A stretch of 64,000 bases of DNA from Lathyrus oleraceus (lineage: Eukaryota > Streptophyta > Magnoliopsida > Fabales > Fabaceae): the NCBI RefSeq assembly GCF_024323335.1, contig NC_066580.1, positions 137,903,648 to 137,967,647 on the forward strand, given 5' to 3'. Shown here piece after piece: positions 56,576 to 64,000 of this stretch. A model generated the notes under the pieces. It ran no database searches. It had not been told where the DNA came from and saw nothing but the letters and a program-made list of their open reading frames with translations. Numbering within the stretch: the first letter of the stretch is position 1; every line of letters begins with the position of its first letter. Made by a program: the position numbers and the translations under genes.

Positions 56576-57854
56576 GTTGGGATAAAATTTGTCTTAGAAC
56601 GGAGGAAGGTGTTTAGGTGTTAAGAATGTGGAGTGGTTTAATTTGTCTTTGATGAGTAAATGGGGTTGGCGTTTTCTTAATGATAAGCATGCAATTTGGT
56701 TTAAATTACTTCAATTTAGATATGGGAGTGGATTGCAATCTCTTTGTGATGTGGTGTCGAAACCGACTCTATCTAATTATTCCCTTTGGTGGAGAGATAT
56801 CCGGTTGGTTTGTGGAACTCCTTTTGGCGGTCATGATTGGTTTTGTGATTCTATTTCTTGTAAATTGGGAAGAGGCAATTCTATTCTTTTTTGGAAGCAT
56901 TGTTGGTTGGGAAATATTTCTTTTAAGCTTCTTTTTCCTCGTTTATTTGAGGTTTGTTCCTTTCCTAATGCTCTTGTGATTAATTGTGGATATTGGGAGA
57001 ATGCGGGTTGGAGTTGGAAGGTGGGTATTGATTCCACCTTATTAGTAGGTGAATTATTGGAGGATTGGAAGGAGTTAATAGAGATCTTAAAGGATGTAAA
57101 ACCGTGTATGAATGAGGGTGATAAATTAATTTGGTGGAGAGATGTGGGGGGTTTTTCGGTCAGGAATGCTTTTAAACGATTGTATACTTTGAATGCGGTT
57201 AATCATATTGGTAGTGGCTTTAGACTTTGTGAACTTAAAAGATTATGGAAAGCTACTATTCCGTGTAAAGTCAAGTTGTTTGGATGGAGATGGATCTTGG
57301 GAGCCTTACCGACGAGAAAAGAACTTTGGCATAGAGGTGTGATTTTAGGTGTGGAGGGTTCTTTTTGTCCCTTATGTGAGTTAGAAGAGGAATTTGTTGG
57401 CCACCTTTTTCTTAAGTGTTGTAAAGTTAAAACCATTTGGAAGGAAGTGTTCTCGTGGTTTGGAGTGAATTTTGATGATTTGTTGGAAAATTTGGATAGT
57501 GATACTATTGTTTCCGGAGAAGATGTGCTTCTATTTCTATTAAACTCTTTGGATGGAAGAGTGAAGTCGTCTATGTTCGCTTTTATTTGGTCTTTGGTTT
57601 GTTGGAGCATTTGGAATGCTAGGAATAATTTGGTTTTTAAACATTCCATGTGGAATGTGGTAGAGATTTTATTGATTATTAAATCAATTGGGTGGGATTG
57701 GTTTTCTATATTGTCTAAAGGGAGTATAGATATTAATAGAGAGTTATGGTTTGTTAATCCATCTAATTTTATTGGATTGTAACTTGTGTCCCTTTGTATT
57801 GGGTTGCACCCTTGTGCGTTTTAATACAAGTGCTTATCAAAAAAAAAAAAAAAG
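56576..57854 (+). mobile_element. 5'-truncated LINE (L1-type non-LTR retrotransposon)
   Basis: It interrupts the LTR of C: left-LTR sequence ACTTTAACAAAAGGACC is split here. It starts within the end of the RT ORF (a WDKICLRTEEG reading) and ends with a 16-base A run (57839-57854). The 5' truncation and poly-A tail are typical of LINE retrotransposition. No clear target-site duplication is visible; a few target bases appear lost. Confidence 0.9.
56628..57782 (+). pseudogene. LINE RT C-terminal region with zf-RVT domain (partial, 384 aa)
   Basis: This is the C-terminal end of a plant L1-type ORF2, after the RT core. It reads EWFNLSLMSKWGWR, then a W-rich region, KLWRATIP-type text (KRLWKATIPCKVKLFGWRWILG, split here) and the zinc-binding CPLCELEEEFVGHLFLKC that marks the zf-RVT domain. 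It ends at the natural stop (57780-57782) 56 bases before the poly-A run. A one-base frameshift near 56605 separates it from the upstream WDKICLRTEEG reading. It lacks endonuclease and RT catalytic parts, so it is dead on arrival. Confidence 0.9.
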
Positions 57855-58183
57855 ACCAATCAATAATGATGTTTAATAAAAATCAATTCCGGATTCTGAA
57901 TCTCTTAAATGTCCTCGTTTCCATTGTCCGAATAAATATATATAAAACTTCTCTCTTCTTCCATTCAAACAGTCACAATATTCTAAAGGAAACTCTTTCT
58001 CCTTACGCATATCAACAAAAAAAAAAAACCCAGCAGTGGAAAAACAATGAACACATTTCGGTGTTCTTCCTCACGTCAACCCCAATTTCGAACAATACCA
58101 ATCACGAAAACCGCAATCTTGCAAAATGAAAAACGACCACACTCCCCTCCTGTTTCTAAGCCCCAAATTAATTTTAGCACATC

Positions 58184-59585
58184 AACAGTTTCTGTTTAAC
58201 AAATCTAACTTTCAAAAACATATACCCTAGCTCCTAATCCGTCTTTTACATCAACAATCAATCAACAAAAATCCTCGAATTTTAAAGTCGGATGGTGGTA
58301 AATACACAAAGAATATGATACAGAAGTACTTAAAGCAAATGAGAAGGGATTCCACCGGAGCATCGTAACTCCGGCGAAGGCCTGGAGACCATGAATACCT
58401 TAGGTAATCGCTTTAGATATTTGTCTTTCTTTTCCTTTATTTGTTGCTTTGACTCCCTTCCTTATACTCCACATTCCTCTATCTGCATGATTGTCGTTGT
58501 CTTGTTGTTGTTAGGGTAGTGTCTTTTGGCTCAAGCTTGTTAAGATTCAGTGTGAAATCTCAGGAACCTTACAAATTTTGAAGCTTTACGTTTTTTTGGA
58601 TTTTTTGCAGAGTAACGGTGCTTCCTCCAGGGTCCCCTTCTTCAATGATTTAATGCTCCTTTTTATAGAGTGAAGTAAGGTCCCTAAATCATGTGCGGAT
58701 CGTTAGTTGGTAGAGGGTGAAAAGAATCATTCTGTTAGAAGGGAATTTTCCTCAGATTCGGTGGGGACCAAAATGATTGTGGTAAGCATGAGTTTTGTCT
58801 GTAGTGAAATCCTTTAGAAAACATGGTCCTGGATTGGGTTTCCTATTGACTGCCATAAAATATTTACGTGTTGTGGTAAGATTTCTGTTTTTACTGTTTA
58901 TGCAAAGCTCCTATTTTAACTGATATATTTGAATGTTCTTTAATTCAAAAGCTCAATTTGGATTCTGATTTGTGGCTCCCTTTCGACACATTTGGAGATT
59001 TTGGTTATGCACGTCGTCCACAACAATGTCTTCATTTGCCTATAGTTTGTCTCAGATGGTTAGATGGTGCCCCTTGGAATCTGCCTGCAAGGATGATCTT
59101 CAAGGTATGTCATTGCAGCCTTGTATGCACCCTGCAACTGACATAAATGCATGGCTCTTAGTCCCTAGCTTATGCAGCATGAGATTTTGTAGGGTGATTC
59201 ATAGGTAGCTCTGCGATTAATCAATATGTTGCGACATATTTCAAGTGGTTCTGCGGTAGGATGTCCTGCTCGTAATCTCTACCTTTGCATTTCGGACCGA
59301 TACGTCAATCATATTTTGATGTTTGTTGTTGTCGGCTATTTGCAGGTTACCTTTTTTGAGTTCTACTGAGTTTTGAAGGATTGTTGATGCTACAAAGGCA
59401 ATGTACACTTTGTCCTATTGGTTTACAGGGTAGCTGGCTCGAGTTCGGGAAATAGTCGCAGCCAAAGCTCTAAGCATCCGCCTTTGCTCACTGATATCAT
59501 CTCTTATACGAAACATCATTAGCTTCACTTGTCTGTCTTGCAGTTTCAGAGTGAAATGGATCGACATCTGATGCACTTCAGAGTA
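58184..59585. other. Segment present only in the right LTR of element C
   Basis: At ~15583 of the left LTR, GCACATC runs straight to a GTATCATT-type sequence. In the right LTR these flanks are 1.4 kb apart. No terminal repeats, poly-A or target-site duplication mark it as an insertion, so a deletion in the left copy is the simpler reading. No convincing gene is seen. Confidence 0.7.
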
Positions 59586-61293
59586 GTATCATTTGTTTGA
59601 TTCCATCTCTTCAGGAGACAGGCTTGGTTTGTATTTTCTTCTTTAACTTCAAGTGAACCTCCTTCCAATGTCATTTGCTTCAGAGTTGCGGAGGGGGCTT
59701 CACCGTCGTTGTCCTCTTTATCGTCATCAACTTGTCCTTAAAGTGCGCCAACACCACTAACCACTGTCTCCCCTTCAAAGCTTATGGTTTTTTTCTTAGG
59801 CAGGTAATTCTTACGCCTCATTGAACCATAATGTTCACTACCTTCTAGTTGTTAATTCAACAAGATGTAAATTTCTGTCGATGTCGTCATTGCGTATGTC
59901 TTAGTGGCTTCATCCTTAGAATATGTCTTTGTCATATTACACAACTTCCCAATGACATATGATGCATAATGCTTATTATTTGTTGTGGGTCGATGCTTGG
60001 TTATCGATTTTCTAAAATTGAATAATAATGTTAATCAAATGTTATTCATGTCATGATCAATATGGGTGTATGCAAGTTTTTATTGTGAGGCTTAAGATTA
60101 TTATTGTATGACTTTTGTTGGATTAGTTCTGGACAGGTTGAGATGTCATATACAAATGGATGCACAACCGAACACGAATGGACCAAACATGGAAGATCAA
60201 TGATTGAACGCCTCATATTCATAACTTGTTCTATCTCGACTCAAGTTATGTAGCATGGCGTTAACATGATGTAGTATAATCAGGACATTGGCTAGCTTAT
60301 GAACAATCATTGTATGCTTGTAATTTCAATTGCCATCCTGTGATTTGATGCCCACATGTATTCCCTTGGACACTTTTGCCTTACCATTCTCACTTGAGTG
60401 TTGACTTGGACCTTGTAATATAAATTTGGAATTTGAGTCATGGGCTTAAGCTGATCTTGTTTGGGCTTGGTGAACTGTAATTCTTATTCTGAACTTTTAT
60501 CCCAACAATGAATGAGTGAAGGAGTCAATTTTGATTTAAAACAAACATGGCCATATTTGGTAAGAAATAATTTTAACATTACTTTGAAACTTCTAAAATC
60601 AATTTGAAATAATAAAAATAAAAAATAATGATTTCTAAAACTAATTTGACATATAATGACGAAATAATTTCCCAAAATTAACCTAAATCTCAAAATATAA
60701 ATTTGATTATTTGAAATCGATTTTGGACCAAATCAATTTGAACTTCGAAAATAAATTTGAAACTGAAATCAATTGGGAAAAAGATTATGACACAATGATG
60801 AATGTAATAACAACATGAAGTGGATTGTCGGATCCAAATGATAACAAGGCCTTGAATTAAATTGAGCCATGATGAACATATGAATGTATCATTGAATCAT
60901 ACACTAGAAATATGTAACCAAGAATCAATGATTGGTCCTGAATGAGCATGAATCCAAGAGTGAAGTGAGGTACGAAGCCCAAATGGATATCCCTGTCAAC
61001 CATATATTTGATAAACCTCAAAAGGTCAAGGCATGATCATGCTTGATCAAATGCCTTAAGATAAGTGATTCACCACGCAAGCGAAAATGTCCACCAATGT
61101 TATAAACCAAGAGATTTAGGGTTCGAACGCTCGATGCACCTCAAATTGTTGATGAACCCAAGTATCTACTAAGTGTAAGCACAAAGTCATTTATTCGAGT
61201 CATATGTATCCTTGTGTTGAGCCATGCTTATTCCAATGAAATGAATGCTTAACGAAAGTTTTTAAATTGCCCAAAAAAAATTGGGGTATGGCA

Positions 61294-61298
61294 ATCAT
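61294..61298. repeat. Target-site duplication of element C, right copy (ATCAT)
   Basis: ATCAT directly follows the LTR edge at 61293 and matches 13357-13361. Confidence 0.88.
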
Positions 61299-61660
61299 CT
61301 ACCGCGACGACAGGAGTGGAGATTGACATGTGAGACACCGCCGGGTGCGCCTATGTGGATTGGAGGGTCAACTTGAGGAGGAGAACCAGAGTCTTGACCA
61401 CGGGAGGAATGGGAGGATTGGCAGCATTAGCTTATTGGTTCATGTCTTCTTGCATTTTTCCATAACCTCTTGACCCCTTGCGACCGCTTGGATTGTCTCC
61501 ATAAGTTTCCCCATCTGGGACCTCACTTGGGATACTTCCTCTTGAAGCGAGGCTTGGTTTTGCATAAGTTGCTCCATAACGACTTGTTGGTATCTTCGCG
61601 TATTGTATCGAAAAGTAAGCTTTGGAGAATGGTTCTGATCAAAAAAGGGTAGATGAATGA
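61299..61660 (-). pseudogene. Element D gag N-terminus remnant
   Basis: The minus-strand reading contains a coiled-coil-like stretch (QNQASLQEEVSQ...GKLMETIQAV) equivalent to the N-terminal helical part of element B Gag. It is followed by a proline-rich linker that runs in frame into the gag piece ending at 13361 once element C is removed. Confidence 0.78.
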
Positions 61661-61915
61661 GTTTTTATGTTTTTATGTTTTTAAAGATGCAAACGATGCA
61701 TGCATTTTTTTAATGTTTATATTAATGAAAAGCTCTTTTAGTTAATCGTGTTTATTCATTGCAAGAAATACTTAATGATTTATGCTCACAATCAAAGATA
61801 AAGGAAAACACAATAGAGAGAATCACAAAGCTTTATTCATCCTTCAAAGGGAAGTCAAAACAAGTTACAATACATGGAAGTTGCAAAGTACAAGTAGTGG
61901 AAACAAACTAACTAA
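61661..61915 (-). other. Spacer between ORF1 and gag of element D
   Basis: AT-rich, corresponding in position to 42230-42655 (B) and 51508-51959 (C). No gene is seen. Confidence 0.65.
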
Positions 61916-63419
61916 CTAGATGTCAACCCTAAAAGTGACCCCTTGAGACTTGCGGAGAGTCTCAGTGTCGATAATGAGTTCGACCATTGTCTTCTTGTAG
62001 AATTTGACAAAGTGATAGACCTCCTCAGGGGTTTTATCTGGGAACATAATCATATCAGCCTCCTTCAACTTATCGGGAAAGTCTTGAAGGGCATAGTTAG
62101 TCAGCACCTCCATATTGGCGTATTTGTCCCTCCACTAGTTGTGAAGGGTTTGGAGATTATGGATAATTTCATCCCTTTGAGCAATGGCAGCTTCGGCCGC
62201 ATGGCAATGTTCCTCTCAATGTCTACAGTTGTTTTTCAACTCCATGCTTGGTCATATATCCCCCTCTTCAGGTTCTTGATTTGCTTGCAAGCTCGTCCAA
62301 GGTTGAACTGCTCACGCAAGATGCTTCGGTGAATCTTCTCTCTTTCTAATTGTTCCTTAGCTAATAGGTCCTTACAATCCTTGAGAGTGGTCCTTAGCTA
62401 GAAGATTTGGGCTTTATAGTATTCCCTCGCTTCTTTCTTCATATTATTTTACCTCTCGATAGTCTTTTCAAGGTCCTTGATAGTTCGGAACGCTTGATCC
62501 AACTTATCGTTGTGGAAGTCTAGCTCAGAATTAGCTCCTTGCAGAGCTCCACTAACCCAAACTCTTTGGCCTTCGGCTATTCGGAGCCTCTTCTTGTTAT
62601 CCTCAAACTTTTCATAAACTTTCTTACCCTTATCTTCCAAGACGTGGTTACGTTCCTTGGCACAGTTGATTTGGACTCGTAATTGAGTATTCTCCAACTC
62701 AAGCTCTTTGATTTGGTTGGTAAGCTTGTCCATGTCCTCTTGTAGGATAGGCTTAGGTTCGGGCATCAATCGAAATGAAGAAGGGTCAAATAGAAACGAC
62801 ATTTTAACAACCCTAGCCCTCTCTTTTACCCATACATAGTAGGGTTCCTTGGCTAGGATGTTCTTCTTACCCCGTTCTTGGTCAATACAGACTATGTTTG
62901 TCCAAGCTTTTCACACTCTCTTCACATTTTAATCGAGTGGATCCATAATATTGATGACAAAAGGAATGGAATATCTTTCCTCAGAAGGACTCAACATGGT
63001 GTACCCCAATTATCTTTGGAGTAAAGCGGGGTTGTAGTTAATACAACCTTGCGTTCCTATTAAGGGTATGTTTGGGAACCCTCGGCATCTTACAATGACT
63101 TCTTTCGTATCCCACTCTCTCTTGTACCCTAAAATAGAGTCGGTGGAGAGAGAAGCAAATTTTTGAGGCCATGTCAAATTGCTTTGAGTAAAAGGTCCAC
63201 GTTGAGGCACGCGGTCCCTCATCCACAGATGCAATAGAGGAGCACAACAAAGTAAAATACCTCATTTCTTCTCATGCCTTGTATGAAAGGTGTGATAGAA
63301 GTCAGCAAGTAGAAAAGGCACCAGATTCATTGTTATAAATACTTCAATCACCAAGTGATCCATGAACTTGTCCATATTTGGGAAGAGAAAAATTCCATGA
63401 ATCAGGAGTGCCAAGGTTG
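61916..63419 (-). pseudogene. Element D ORF1 remnant, N-terminus lost
   Basis: From the right: GIFLFPNMDKFMDH (about 63400-63350) matches GIVLFPNQKNFVDH of element B ORF1. Then come HLWMRDRVPQRGPF and GTQGCINYNPALLQR (63234-63010), a linker, the coiled coil LTNQIKELELENTQLRVQ (62802-62449), and a C-terminal piece ending at 61916. Stops and shifts separate the pieces. The first roughly 150 codons are missing because another LTR begins at 63420. Confidence 0.85.
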
Positions 63420-63700
63420 TGCCGTACCCCAAAATTTGCCCTTCCCATTTTCACTTTTCATCTGACCCATGACTTAAGATTCATCTGCATTCATCCATTA
63501 TGCATCATGCATTCATGTTAATACAATCCCATAGATTCAAAGCTTATGGTTAATCCCAAATAGGGTTTTGCTGGAGGAATACAAACTCTAATTTACGCCT
63601 CTTAGTTAACTGAGATCAACTGTTGACTTTATGGTTAACTAGTTGACCAAAGTCAACCATCCATTCCTAAGTCCATATTGTCTCAACTTTAATAACATCG
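63420..63700 (+). mobile_element. Partial LTR start of another Ogre-like element (element E)
   Basis: Element D's ORF1 stops abruptly at 63419, and TGCCGTACCCCAAAATTTGC begins at 63420. This resembles the 5' edge of Ogre-type LTRs (element C's LTR starts TGCCATACCCC when read 5' to 3'). The right boundary is uncertain. Its target-site duplication, if any, lies outside the window or is lost. Confidence 0.65.
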
Positions 63701-64000
63701 ATCATATGAAATGCAGTGTGCATGAATGCATGGTGATGCATGTAAAAATGTTTTATTTTTATTTTTTTAAGGAACACTTAAAATATGTTATTACACATTT
63801 TTTTAGAATATGAACACAATAAAAATAACTTTATTCATAAATCTAAAGCAAAGGTTTGTACGGGGATGATGCCCACTGACAATAATACATCAAGTAATAA
63901 AAACGAAAGACAAATTCTTAAAAGAACACAAAAACTAGAGTGGTGCCTCCATGGCCTTCTTCATATGGGCCTTAAACTCCTTCAACATGACATCACATAA
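63701..64000 (-). pseudogene. Probable Ogre-like ORF1 C-terminal end plus spacer
   Basis: On the minus strand the last 66 bases read LCDVMLKEFKAHMKKAMEAP then TAG (63937-63935), resembling the end of element C ORF1 (LCEGMLKRFKVELEELK). The AT-rich 63701-63934 looks like an ORF1-gag spacer. Its orientation is opposite to the LTR start at 63420, so the two may belong to different or rearranged insertions. Confidence 0.5.

Larger units (their letters stand above)
54695..61293 (-). repeat. 5' LTR of element C, with LINE insertion
   Basis: The left edge TGCCGCATC and right edge GGTATGGCA match the LTR at 13362-17432. It contains a LINE (about 56576-57854). It also has about 1.4 kb (58184-59585) absent from the left LTR, most simply a deletion there. 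Without the LINE it is about 5.3 kb. Confidence 0.9.

Noticed and set aside
58958..59208. Possible small host gene in the LTR-only segment (62-78 aa ORFs)
   Set aside because: Two overlapping short frames with no domain, inside an LTR; no splice structure or conservation can be argued.

Overview
The window is plant nuclear DNA made almost entirely of nested retrotransposons; I see no convincing host gene. Very large Ty3/gypsy elements of the Tat/Ogre type (about 5 kb LTRs, a primer-binding site matching tRNA-Arg, an extra ORF upstream of gag, an intron between pro and RT, a second RNase H) dominate. Such elements are typical of legumes of the tribe Fabeae (pea, vetch, faba bean, lentil, Lathyrus). 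The tribe is an inference from the repeats; I do not call a species.

Layout, oldest layer first. Element D is a decayed Ogre-like element on the minus strand. It is seen as 7604-13361 (broken integrase, RNase H, RT, protease, gag) and continues at 61294-63419 (gag N-terminus and ORF1). Element C (13362-61293, minus strand) is another decayed Ogre-like element inserted into D's gag, with matching ATCAT target-site duplications at 13357-13361 and 61294-61298. Element B (26852-50488, minus strand, 23,637 bp) is a complete Ogre inserted into C's gag. It has GGTTG target-site duplications, two 5,023-bp LTRs in which I found only four differences by eye, and three long open ORFs. A 5'-truncated LINE (about 56576-57854) sits in C's right LTR. 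At the left, element A (358-7603, plus strand) is a Tekay-like chromovirus inserted into D's integrase. Its 5' LTR is cut at 357/358 by an inverted related LTR (1-357). At 63420 another LTR edge interrupts D's ORF1.

How the parts work together: in B the minus-strand order is 5' LTR (right), tRNA-Arg PBS, ORF1 (unknown function), gag-protease, a 276-bp intron, RT / RNase H / integrase, a repeat-rich 3' region, polypurine tract and 3' LTR (left). In B, C and D alike, a GTAA donor overlaps the gag-pro TAA stop, and an ATGCAG acceptor lies just upstream of pol. Removing the inferred intron joins gag-pro to pol in frame in all three. Splicing would therefore set the Gag-Pro to Gag-Pro-Pol ratio.

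Most remaining structure is tandem repeats in the Ogre 3' regions (39-, 43-, 119- and 166-bp periods), which resemble satellite precursors. I found no CRISPR arrays, bacterial-type systems, or rRNA or tRNA genes. All boundaries and comparisons were made by eye.
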